Shown piece after piece: positions 1-7,057 of a DNA stretch of 64,000 nucleotides. A program made the position numbers and the translations under genes. The notes beneath the pieces were generated by a model that made no database searches, was not told the DNA's origin, and saw nothing but the letters and a program-made list of their open reading frames with translations. The stretch is from Streptomyces lomondensis (GTDB lineage: Bacteria > Actinomycetota > Actinomycetes > Streptomycetales > Streptomycetaceae), in NCBI RefSeq assembly GCF_014651035.1, contig NZ_BMWC01000001.1:806001-870000 (forward strand), read 5' to 3'. Numbering within the stretch: the first letter of the stretch is position 1; each line of letters begins with the position of its first letter.

Positions 1-1661
1 ACCCGCACCCGGCTCAGCCCGCCGGCGCCGAGCGGAGCCGTGATGTTCAGCTTGCCGAGGTTGTACGCCCAGGCGGGCTCCGCGTCCATCCGCATGGGCG
101 TCGGCTCGTCCGCGCACTCCAGGACGACCTGCGCCATCTCGCCCCGGCGGCCCGCGAACACGGCGATGTCCTGCCGCCCCGCGGTCAGGCTCAGCATGGG
201 CTGCACGGTGGAGTGCACCAGCGTCCGCTTCCCGAGCTTCAGCCCGGCGGCGAGCAGCTTGGCGTCCCGCGCCGGGACGGTGACCGGCACGTCGATCCCG
301 GCGTCCGGCAGCGTGGCGGAGACCGCCTCGCCGGAGTCGTTGCGCAGGACGTAGACATGGGCGCCGGTGTCCGGGTTGGCCAGGTGGTAGACCTTGATCC
401 GCTCGTCGGTGGCGCGCACGTCTTTCGCCCGGTTCAGCTTGGCCAGGTCGGGCACGTGCCGCAGCAACTGCCCGATCTGGTGCATCGGGGCGAGCTTGGG
501 GGTGGCGTTGCGGGCCTCGTCGAAGGCGGCGCCGTAGTCGTACGAGGTGTAGACGGCCGGTGCGGGCAGCCAGCCCCAGGAGGTGCCGCCGTACGTCATG
601 TAGACGTTGTGCAGCGTGATGCCGTTGGCGAGGTTGGTGAGGTAGAAGCGCCGCTCGTAGGCCGCGTCCCGGGTCCGGCGCGACTCGGCGTACCCCTTCC
701 CGCCGAACCAGGATCCGCCCCACGGGTCGAACCAGCCCCCGCCGAACTCGGGCACGAACCCGGGGGTGCGCGGACTGGCCGTGGCCCCGCCCTTCGCCCC
801 GCCGGCCCCGAAGTGCCCGCAGTCGGGCGGCACCTGGTCCGGCTCCGGATACCCGTCGAACCCGTACAGCCAGCGCCCCCTCTCGCCGCCGGTGCGGAAC
901 GACCCGGGCGCCCAGTACCCGTTCCGCCCCTTGTCGTTGTGGAACAGCGGTACGTCGATGCCGTCGGCGCGGACCTTCTCGTACAGGTACGACATGTAGG
1001 CGCGCCCGGTCGGCTCGTCGACGTGCGCGTCGTACTCGTTCTCGATCTGGTAGAGCAGGACCGTGCCGGTGCCCCGGGTGAACAGGCGTTTGGCAACGAT
1101 GGCGTTGACGGCGGTCAGCCACTCGTCGACGTACCGCAGATACGTCGGGTCGGAGGTGCGGGCCCTGCCCTCGGTGGCGGTCAGCCAGCCGGGGAAGCCG
1201 CCGGCGTCGACCTCGGCGTTGATGTACGGGCCGGGCCGCAGGATCACGTACAACCCGGTCTCGGCGGCCGTGCGCAGGAACAGGTCCAGGTCGCGCACGC
1301 CGGTGAAGTCGTACCGCCCCGGGGCGGGGGAGTGGTAGTTCCAGGCGACGTACACGCTCACGGCGTTATAGCCATGGGCACGCATCTTCTCCAGCACGTC
1401 CCGCCACAGCGACGGGCTCGGCAGCCGGAAGGGGTGCATCTCGCCCGACCAGAGGGCCAGGCGCCGGCCGTCCACCAGCAGCGAGTACCGGTCGAAGCCG
1501 ATCTCGTGTCGCCGGCCGTCCGCGCTCGGCACCGGGGGCGGCGGGCCCGTGGGCGCGGTCCGGGCCGGGTTGGCGGAGGTCGGCGACCCGCTGCCGGTCA
1601 GCGCGAAGCCGAGCGCCGCCGTGCCGGCGAGAGCGTGGAAGGTACGCCTGCTGAGCTCCAA
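1..1661 (-). CDS. Beta-galactosidase, glycoside hydrolase family 35 (C-terminus beyond window)
   Basis: Secreted beta-galactosidase acting on terminal galactosyl residues of plant or bacterial glycans. The start is a TTG, eight bases after a perfect AGGAGG, and it gives a Tat-type leader (SRRTF, then a hydrophobic stretch and an Ala/Pro-rich linker). The GH35 barrel follows. It has the acid/base motif IENEY near residue 208 and the nucleophile motif PEFGGG near residue 305. The conserved WSGEMHPFR and YGGTSWG segments are also present. The frame is open to base 1, so the protein is at least 553 residues and lacks its C-terminal beta-sandwich here. It is divergent from the DUF4360 gene. The family is sure. 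The natural substrate is inferred; arabinogalactan would fit the arabinan enzymes 10 kb away. Confidence 0.9.
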   Translation of the reverse strand, partial: MELSRRTFHALAGTAALGFALTGSGSPTSANPARTAPTGPPPPVPSADGRRHEIGFDRYSLLVDGRRLALWSGEMHPFRLPSPSLWRDVLEKMRAHGYNAVSVYVAWNYHSPAPGRYDFTGVRDLDLFLRTAAETGLYVILRPGPYINAEVDAGGFPGWLTATEGRARTSDPTYLRYVDEWLTAVNAIVAKRLFTRGTGTVLLYQIENEYDAHVDEPTGRAYMSYLYEKVRADGIDVPLFHNDKGRNGYWAPGSFRTGGERGRWLYGFDGYPEPDQVPPDCGHFGAGGAKGGATASPRTPGFVPEFGGGWFDPWGGSWFGGKGYAESRRTRDAAYERRFYLTNLANGITLHNVYMTYGGTSWGWLPAPAVYTSYDYGAAFDEARNATPKLAPMHQIGQLLRHVPDLAKLNRAKDVRATDERIKVYHLANPDTGAHVYVLRNDSGEAVSATLPDAGIDVPVTVPARDAKLLAAGLKLGKRTLVHSTVQPMLSLTAGRQDIAVFAGRRGEMAQVVLECADEPTPMRMDAEPAWAYNLGKLNITAPLGAGGLSRVR

Positions 1662-1914
1662 GGGAGCGCCTCCTGTTGTGCTGCATGCCGTACGTGGTGC
1701 GCGTGAAAGGCACCTTATGCGCCCGGGGACACCACTCGCCCGGCGGGCGCGGCGGGCTGTGAAACACCGCCGGTGTGAATGGCCGGAGACCGACCTGGCC
1801 GGACCCCGCTCCGCTGCGTACGATGCGACCGCTCCCGACCTTCACGGCTCCTTCATGAAACGGTCACAGGTCGGGGGTGCGTGTGCTCGTCGCTTGACAT
1901 GTGCATGGCAGCAA

Positions 1915-1936
1915 CATGCGCATGCGCATGCCCATG
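1915..1936. repeat. CATGCG hexamer run in the 1662-1972 divergent promoter region
   Basis: The 311-bp gap between the GH35 gene and the DUF4360 gene holds three and a half tandem CATGC(G/C) units. A TTGACA hexamer at 1894-1899 is a possible -35 element for the DUF4360 gene, but no convincing -10 sits at the usual distance. Nothing else was recognised in the gap. Confidence 0.4.
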
Positions 1937-1972
1937 ACCTTTCCACCCCCCCCACGAACGGATGGGAGAACC

Positions 1973-2626
1973 ATGGCCACCGGCCTGCTTCTGAGCGGCG
2001 CGATCGCCGCGCTCCTCACCAGCGCACTTCCCGCGCAATCCCCGTCCTCCGGGTTCGTCGACCCGCCGCCGGACAAGATCGTCATCAAGGTGGCCACGGT
2101 CAACGGCTCCGGCTGTCCGCAGGGCACGGCGGCGGTCGCCGTCTCCGAGGACAACACGGCCTTCACGGTGACCTACAGCGACTACCTCGCCCAGGCCGGC
2201 GGGGCCTCCGACCCGACCGCGTTCCGCAAGAACTGCCAGCTCAGCCTGATCGTCCACGTACCGCAGGGCTTCACGTACGCCATCGCCAGCGCCGACTACC
2301 GCGGCTTCGCCTCACTCCAGCGCGGCGCGAGCGCGACGCAGCGAGCCTCGTACTACTTCCAGGGCTCGCCCAGCACGGTGTCCAGGAACCACCCCTTCAG
2401 CGGCCCCTACAACGACAACTGGCAGGCCACCGACGAGACGGACTGGGCCCAACTCGTCTACGCACCCTGCGGAGTCCAGCGCAACTTCAACATCAACACC
2501 GAGATCCGGGTCAACGCCGGTACGCAGGCGGCCGACAAGGTCAGCTTCATGACGATGGACTCGACGGACGGGGACATCAGCACGGTGTACCACATGGCGT
2601 GGAAGGAGTGTCCGAAGAAGTCCTGA
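1973..2626 (+). CDS. Secreted DUF4360 domain protein
   Basis: A 217-residue exported protein of unknown function. The start is the ATG with GGGAGA just upstream. Longer in-frame starts fall in the CATGCG repeat and would put charged, proline-rich residues before the signal peptide. The leader (residues 1 to about 25) ends in an ALPAQS-type site. The mature part has the DUF4360 pattern: an early GSGCPQGT, paired cysteines, a YSDY segment and a late APCG. Family members are small beta-rich secreted proteins of fungi and actinomycetes with no established activity. It stands alone, followed by a strong hairpin. Confidence 0.85.
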   Translation: MATGLLLSGAIAALLTSALPAQSPSSGFVDPPPDKIVIKVATVNGSGCPQGTAAVAVSEDNTAFTVTYSDYLAQAGGASDPTAFRKNCQLSLIVHVPQGFTYAIASADYRGFASLQRGASATQRASYYFQGSPSTVSRNHPFSGPYNDNWQATDETDWAQLVYAPCGVQRNFNINTEIRVNAGTQAADKVSFMTMDSTDGDISTVYHMAWKECPKKS

Positions 2627-2632
2627 CGGGGT

Positions 2633-2666
2633 GAGGGGCGGCCCGCAGACCGGCGGGCCGCCCCTC
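2633..2666. terminator. Bidirectional intrinsic terminator
   Basis: A perfect 14-bp inverted repeat with a 6-base loop sits between the convergent DUF4360 and membrane-protein genes. It overlaps the stop of the latter. Confidence 0.8.
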
Positions 2667-3069
2667 AGCCGGGGTGTTCCGTACCGGTCCGGGCCGGTCC
2701 CCTCCCGGCCAGTGCCGTCCCGGCCAGCAGGAAGGCGACGAGGCCCGACACCGGCATGTGCCCGCCCGGACGGTCGATCTCGTCGACGAAGGACAAGCAG
2801 AGCACCGCCCAGATCAGCCCACCGCCGACCATCAGCGCGGTGTTGCCGGCCTCTCGCATGACGCGCATCCCGGCCCCCAGCAGGAGGGGCATGAGAGCCC
2901 AGGAAGCGGACGTGGTCACCGTCCACTCGAAAACGCCGGCGAATATCGTCGCCTCGCCCGTCGCCGCTTTGTCGCGGGCCCAGGCGTAGCCGGCGGTCAG
3001 AATGGCGTGACAGACGGCGGTGGCGGCGGCGACGGTGACGGCGCCTTTGGCCAATCGTGTGTACCGCAT
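2665..3069 (-). CDS. Small four-helix membrane protein, unknown function
   Basis: A 134-residue integral membrane protein with hydrophobic segments near residues 8-28, 42-64, 74-92 and 104-120. Short charged loops lie between them, including a VDEIDRPGG loop before the last helix. An ATG at 3078 directly abuts GGAGG with no spacer. The ATG at 3069 lies nine bases from it, so 3069 is preferred. I do not recognise a family. The gene is flanked by hairpins on both sides and is probably monocistronic. Confidence 0.65.
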   Translation of the reverse strand: MRYTRLAKGAVTVAAATAVCHAILTAGYAWARDKAATGEATIFAGVFEWTVTTSASWALMPLLLGAGMRVMREAGNTALMVGGGLIWAVLCLSFVDEIDRPGGHMPVSGLVAFLLAGTALAGRGPARTGTEHPG

Positions 3070-3114
3070 GGCGGGCATCCTCCCTCTTCGCGGGCCGATG
3101 GGCCCAGACGCGTA

Positions 3115-3148
3115 CGCCGGGGGCCGGAGCAGGAGCCGGCCCCCGGCG
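3115..3148 (-). terminator. Intrinsic terminator downstream of a decayed minus-strand gene
   Basis: A perfect 13-bp GC-rich inverted repeat with an 8-base loop lies four bases past the stop of the remnant at 3153-3344, in the position of that gene's terminator. Confidence 0.65.
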
Positions 3149-3152
3149 CCGG

Positions 3153-3344
3153 TCAGGAGATCGCCCTGATGCCCTGCCAGCCACCCGTGCCGACCACGAC
3201 GGGCGGTCCGTGCGGGCCGCTCTTGCGTCCTGGCACGAACTCCGGGCCTGCCAGGGTGTCCGGATCGTGGTCCACACTAAGGTCCCCTGCGGTACCGGTG
3301 GGGGAGAAGACCACGGGCGGCAAGATGTGCTCTTCAAAGGTCAG
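3153..3344 (-). pseudogene. C-terminal remnant of an unidentified gene
   Basis: A 63-codon open stretch with normal Streptomyces codon use ends in GGWQGIRAIS and a TGA. A TAA precedes it immediately, and it has no ATG and no ribosome binding site. The peptide (containing LAGPEFVPGRKSG) reads as the tail of a real protein. A strong terminator follows the stop, as for a working gene. The upstream part appears to have been lost or frameshifted where the lower-GC patch begins. Family unknown. A short functional ORF from an internal TTG or GTG cannot be excluded. Confidence 0.45.
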
Positions 3345-3451
3345 TTACTCCCGGGAACAACACCCACCTGAGGGAGGTCGTCGAGGAAACCGGACGTTGT
3401 GCGACGGCCGGGCTTCCGGCGCGGCTGGCTGCAGGTAGAGATTGGACCGAT

Positions 3452-3712
3452 ATGAGCACCGAGCAGTTCCTGGTGAAGGCATTCGCGAGCCTCCTGGTTT
3501 CGATCGACCTGACGGACGATGACGACCTTGATCCTGACGTTGCCTCGCAGATCGTGGAGCCCATTGCTGCGATGGCTCGAGATCTTGAGCCCCCAGAGCG
3601 GGCGGAGCTCGCTTCTCTCATCCGAACAGCTGCCGATTCGGAGACCGATCCGGTGAGGCAGCGATCGATGCGCACCCTTCCTGAGGACATTGGATTGCTG
3701 GACGAGAACTGA
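3452..3712 (+). CDS. Small acidic protein, unknown function
   Basis: An 86-residue, strongly acidic, probably all-helical soluble protein containing a DLTDDDDLDPD stretch. GC at third positions is clearly lower than in the flanking core genes (many ATT, GAT, TTG codons), which suggests recent acquisition. The ribosome binding site is weak. It is followed within 20 bases by another small ORF and then by a third, all on the same strand. Small acidic ORFs in such clusters are often orphan immunity proteins of polymorphic toxin systems. That is inference from size, charge and context only. Confidence 0.55.
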   Translation: MSTEQFLVKAFASLLVSIDLTDDDDLDPDVASQIVEPIAAMARDLEPPERAELASLIRTAADSETDPVRQRSMRTLPEDIGLLDEN

Positions 3713-3729
3713 CGGAGGATGATCGGGCG

Positions 3730-3864
3730 ATGAATGATGCAACACCGTTGGCCTCGGAGGCCGTTGTGGCACGCGTCCGGGCGTTCTTCGTGGGGCATTC
3801 CGTGGAGGTCGTCGACTGCGACGGGCCGGAACGGCGGGGGAAGGTATGGGTCGGGGATTCGTGA
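3730..3864 (+). CDS. 44-residue small protein, unknown function
   Basis: A short ORF with a good GGAGG 11 bases before its ATG, 17 bases after the preceding stop. The product contains VRAFFVGHSVEVVDCDGPERR. That pattern of short beta strands around a DCDGP turn looks like the first part of a longer immunity-type or DUF domain, so the ORF may be truncated at its TGA. Codon use matches the neighbouring low-GC ORFs. No family assigned. Confidence 0.45.
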   Translation: MNDATPLASEAVVARVRAFFVGHSVEVVDCDGPERRGKVWVGDS

Positions 3865-3910
3865 AATGCTGACATACTCCCGTCGCATCGGGAAAATCTA
3901 GGAGGAACCA

Positions 3911-4237
3911 ATGGTGCTACGGCGCGAGGTGGCGGACTTGGTCGCGGCGGGACCATTCCCGAATGAGGATGCAGAGATCGAGGCCATCTCGGAAACCCAG
4001 AGGCTGCTCGAACGTATTCCAAAGCCGGTAACGGATGATGAGGCTCAGGCGCTAGCCACTCTTTTCGGGCCCGACAACTGTTTCGGACTGGCTTGGACGT
4101 TGCTGCATCTCATTGAAACCGCGCCTGGCGCCGGCTCCGCCCAGTACACGAAGCGGACCGACAATGAGTGGGTGCAGATGCTCAACGCGCGGGTCGAGGT
4201 CGGCCAGAGGTTCAAGGAAGCGACTTCCGATAGCTGA
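3911..4237 (+). CDS. Small protein, possible orphan immunity protein
   Basis: A 108-residue soluble protein with an excellent AGGAGG seven bases before its ATG. It begins with an amphipathic helix (ISETQRLLERI), followed by a DDEAQALATLFGPDNCFG segment, then WTLLHLIETAPG. I recognise this only as the kind of hypothetical found beside Rhs/polymorphic toxin loci in actinomycetes; no toxin gene is present here. AT-richer codons set it apart from the core genes. It is the best-supported ORF of the three-gene patch. Confidence 0.6.
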   Translation: MVLRREVADLVAAGPFPNEDAEIEAISETQRLLERIPKPVTDDEAQALATLFGPDNCFGLAWTLLHLIETAPGAGSAQYTKRTDNEWVQMLNARVEVGQRFKEATSDS

Positions 4238-4668
4238 TCAGTAGGAATTTCCGCAGAGAATTCCAGGGTTCGGGAGGGGCTTTGATTCCTCAAGTATGAG
4301 CTTTCTCGGCTGAACGTGCGTCCAGGGAAGGCGCCACGAGGTCCATTGGCGGCATTCTGTATCGAAGTTGGGCAATGGGATGTGACGGGCGAGTTCGCCC
4401 GCCGCGTCAGAAGCCTCGTCCGAGCCGGAGTTGAGGTGGATCTGCTACCTCAGTGGCGGACGCTCCGTAGTGGGTCCGTTGTTGGGTTCCACATGAGATT
4501 TGGCAGAGGCGGCAGTCCGTCGGTGTCTCGCTCGTTTGAAGCAAACATGAAGACCTGCCAGGCATCGCCGGGCAGGGCTTCTGCCCTGTGTCACGGAGCA
4601 GCACCGGCCGCGTCGTCCTGCACCGCAAACGGGCGGCGCTGCGCACTGCGGTGGGAGAAGGTGTGGTC
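4238..4668. other. 430-bp gap without a convincing gene
   Basis: Open frames exist on both strands but none has a ribosome binding site or a recognisable product. One plus-strand stretch near 4340-4500 has a plausible amino-acid mix and may be decayed coding sequence. GC is lower than in the rest of the window. No repeat ends or transposase fragments were found. Confidence 0.5.
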
Positions 4669-5217
4669 ATGGAGTTCTTCTGTTATCACCGTGATCGAGT
4701 CGGGTCCCTGCCGTTACGTCAGGAGTTGGGGGAAGCGCACTGGGCCTATATGGACCAGTACGAGGCGGAGTTGATCGCCCGTGGGCCGACCTTCGGGAGT
4801 GATGGCGAGACGCCCACCGGCAGTGTGCACATCGTCGACTTGCCGGATTCAGCGGCCGCGCGGACCTTCGCCTTCGATGAGCCCAACTATCAGGCCGGGG
4901 TGTACCGGGATGTGCTGCTGCGGCGGTGGCGCAACCTGCTGGGGCGGACCATGTGGGACTTTCCCGGCGGTTCGAGTGGCGGCACTCGATTCCTGGTGCT
5001 CGGATTCGGCTCGGGGCCGGCCGTCGACCTCGACATGCCGTACGACCGGGACGAGCTGATCGCGTACGGGCCCCTGCTGTCCGACGACGGTGACGTGTGG
5101 GTGGGTACGGCTGCGCTGGTCCGGGCCCCGGATACGGAGGCGGCACGTGGAGTGCTGACCCGGGGCCGGTATGCCGACGTCGAGGTCCACGCGTGGGCGT
5201 TCGGTGGGCGGCGGTGA
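4669..5217 (+). CDS. YCII-related domain protein
   Basis: A 182-residue protein made of two YCII-like halves. Each is a small alpha/beta barrel with the pattern RxxLLxxHxxYxxxYExELIARGP or YDRDELIAYGPLLSDDG. Such proteins are related to muconolactone isomerase-like ferredoxin folds, and their substrates are mostly unknown. The ATG chosen has GGGAGAAG eight bases upstream. Longer in-frame starts extend into sequence of different composition. It sits at the edge of the decayed patch and stands alone. Function beyond the fold is not known. Confidence 0.75.
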   Translation: MEFFCYHRDRVGSLPLRQELGEAHWAYMDQYEAELIARGPTFGSDGETPTGSVHIVDLPDSAAARTFAFDEPNYQAGVYRDVLLRRWRNLLGRTMWDFPGGSSGGTRFLVLGFGSGPAVDLDMPYDRDELIAYGPLLSDDGDVWVGTAALVRAPDTEAARGVLTRGRYADVEVHAWAFGGRR

Positions 5218-5254
5218 GAGTACCGCGCGGCTGGCCGCACTGGTCCCCCGGAGC

Positions 5255-5370
5255 TCAGCGTCCGAGCCTCGGGGCCGGTGGATTGGCGCGGTGCTCGGTC
5301 GGGGTGATGCCGCGCTTGCGTTTGAAGGCGGCGCCAGCGCGAGGCGTTGGCATGGGCCGACCTCGCGGGG
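5255..5370 (-). pseudogene. Remnant of an AraC-family regulator (last helix-turn-helix)
   Basis: The reverse strand ends with AAFKRKRGITPTEHR, the hallmark of the second HTH of AraC/XylS regulators, followed by a short tail and a stop. Just upstream, EVG and HANASRW can be read in the other two frames. Together they restore the usual VGxxSxxxFxxAFKR helix only if two frameshifts are assumed. No sensor domain or start is present, so this is a fragment. It supports the idea that 3.1-5.6 kb is decaying acquired DNA. Confidence 0.7.
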
Positions 5371-5579
5371 AGAACGCCCGAGGGCTGTCCCACGAATGAT
5401 TTCCCGCAGCGCGGACACGGCCCGGGCCTCAGCTGCGGCGGCCTGGACCCACCCCGGCCAGCCCTGTCCCGAGAAGGACACGAGCATCGTCCAGTGGGCA
5501 AGAAACCGTGGAACGAGTCCGACTCCGTGATGAGCGAGTTCTACGCAGGTTTCGCCGAGAAAAGGTAGGTAGGTTGCAC

Positions 5580-6005
5580 ATGTTGCTGATGGGCGCGTTG
5601 CTGACTGCGAGTCTGGTCACCGCGTCGGTGGGCATCGTGGTGGTTTTCATCCTGCTGAGCCACCCACCGCTGCCTGCGCCCAGAATCTACGCGCTTGTCG
5701 CCCTGATCCTGGCTGCATCGGCGGTGGCGGTGTACTGCTACGGCTGGTTCTCCGTCACCACGGGAGGGCCTTTCCCCGAACTGTGCACGAGCCGGAACGA
5801 CGCCGGCGCCGACTTGGCGGCCACCAAGCAACAGTACTGGCCCCTTCGAAACGCCTGCGTGTACTCCGACGGGTCGACCGTGGAGTACGTCTCGATGCCG
5901 GTCACCGTGTTCGTATGGCTGCTGGCAGGTGCCGCCCTCGCTTCGGCAGGCACCTCCGTATACCTGCGCGACCGAGACAGAAGAACTTCTGGAGTGATCT
6001 CGTGA
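5580..6005 (+). CDS. Small membrane protein with two transmembrane segments
   Basis: A 141-residue protein. Hydrophobic helices lie near residues 1-26 and 36-56, and a third near 106-125. An exposed loop of about 50 residues with two cysteines (ELCTSRNDAG and LRNACVYSDG) separates the second and third. The ATG at 5580 follows a GGTAGGTAGG Shine-Dalgarno-like run. A frame extending upstream to 5508 would add an Arg-rich, uncoupled N-terminus. No family recognised. Probably monocistronic. Confidence 0.6.
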   Translation: MLLMGALLTASLVTASVGIVVVFILLSHPPLPAPRIYALVALILAASAVAVYCYGWFSVTTGGPFPELCTSRNDAGADLAATKQQYWPLRNACVYSDGSTVEYVSMPVTVFVWLLAGAALASAGTSVYLRDRDRRTSGVIS

Positions 6006-6064
6006 ACACCGATTCCTCGCACTCAACTCTCCTGTCGGCATGCTGGCTTCATCCCTCCGCCCGC

Positions 6065-6096
6065 TTGACCTTCACACCGGTCTGAAGGTCGAGGAT
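6065..6096 (+). promoter_or_regulatory. MerR-type operator-promoter upstream of the imine reductase-like gene
   Basis: A TTGACC -35 element at 6065-6070 overlaps an 8+8 bp perfect inverted repeat, GACCTTCA and TGAAGGTC, with an 8-base centre (6067-6090). This is the layout of MerR-family operators, where the palindrome fills an over-long spacer. A weak -10 lies at about 6090-6096. No merR gene adjoins it. Confidence 0.5.
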
Positions 6097-6134
6097 TCCT
6101 CCACGGCTGCCAACCCCCTTGGAGGAAGCGCACG

Positions 6135-7025
6135 ATGAAGAACCAGGATGACGCGAACCGCACCCCTGTGACGGTCCTGGGCCTCGGACTGATGGGCCAG
6201 GCACTCGCCGGCGCGTTACTGCGCGCCGGGCATCCCACGACCGTGTGGAACCGCACGGCCGCGAAGGCCGGTCCGCTGGTCGCCCAGGGCGCGCGACTCG
6301 CCGGGTCGGTCCGGGACGCCGTCACGGCCGGACCCCTCCTGATCGTCTGCGTCTCGGACTACGACGCCGTGCACGAACTCCTCGACCCGCTGGACGAGGT
6401 CCTGGAAGGCCGGACCCTGGTGAACCTGACCTCGGGTACGTCACGGAGTGCCCGCGAGACCGCCGAGTGGGCGGCACGGCGGGGCGTCACCTACCTCGAC
6501 GGTTCGATCATGGCCGTGCCCGAGGCCATCGGCACGGCGGACTCCGTCCTCGTCCACAGCGGGCCGCGCCCGGCCTTCGACCTGTACGAGCCGACCCTGC
6601 GCAGCCTCGGCGCGGCCATGTACCTCGATGCCGACCACGGCCTGTCGTCGCTCCACGAGACGGCCGTCGTGGGCCTGATGTACAGCACGCTGAACGGCTT
6701 CCTTCAGGGGGCCGCCATGCTCGGTGCGGCGGGAGTGAACGCCGAGGCGTTCGCCCCGATCGCGAAGACGGCCACCGGGATGGTGGTCGACTGGTTCGCC
6801 GGATACGGGCGGCAGATCGACGACGGCACGTACCCGGCCCTCGACGCCACCCTCGACACGCATCTGGCCGCCATGGAGAACGTCATCCACGAGAGCGAGT
6901 TCCTCGGTGTCAGCACCGACCTGCCGAGGTTCGTCAAGGCCCTCGCCGACCGGTCCGTGTCGGACGGGCACGGCGCCGACAGCTACGCGGCACTGATCGA
7001 GCAGTTCCGCACATCCTCGTCATAG
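6135..7025 (+). CDS. Imine reductase-like NADP-dependent oxidoreductase
   Basis: A 296-residue protein of the beta-hydroxyacid dehydrogenase/imine reductase superfamily. An N-terminal Rossmann domain carries GLGLMGQALAGALLRAGH and VWNRT (about residues 15-45; Arg and Thr after the second strand suggest NADPH). It is followed by the long interdomain helix and a C-terminal helical dimerisation domain. The SHLHE-type region (SSLHETAVVGLMYSTLNGF) is where imine reductases carry their Asp or Tyr proton donor. Neither residue is obvious here, so catalysis is uncertain. GGAGGA precedes the ATG. The arginase-family gene begins 32 bases downstream, so the two are likely cotranscribed. Confidence 0.8.
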   Translation: MKNQDDANRTPVTVLGLGLMGQALAGALLRAGHPTTVWNRTAAKAGPLVAQGARLAGSVRDAVTAGPLLIVCVSDYDAVHELLDPLDEVLEGRTLVNLTSGTSRSARETAEWAARRGVTYLDGSIMAVPEAIGTADSVLVHSGPRPAFDLYEPTLRSLGAAMYLDADHGLSSLHETAVVGLMYSTLNGFLQGAAMLGAAGVNAEAFAPIAKTATGMVVDWFAGYGRQIDDGTYPALDATLDTHLAAMENVIHESEFLGVSTDLPRFVKALADRSVSDGHGADSYAALIEQFRTSSS

Positions 7026-7057
7026 GCTGCGCTGATCACCGTGGAGAGGAGATCCTC

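Noticed and set aside
213..1706. A 497-codon plus-strand frame opposite the GH35 gene
   Set aside because: It is the antisense shadow of the beta-galactosidase gene, Val/Gly/Arg-rich with no domain or ribosome binding site.
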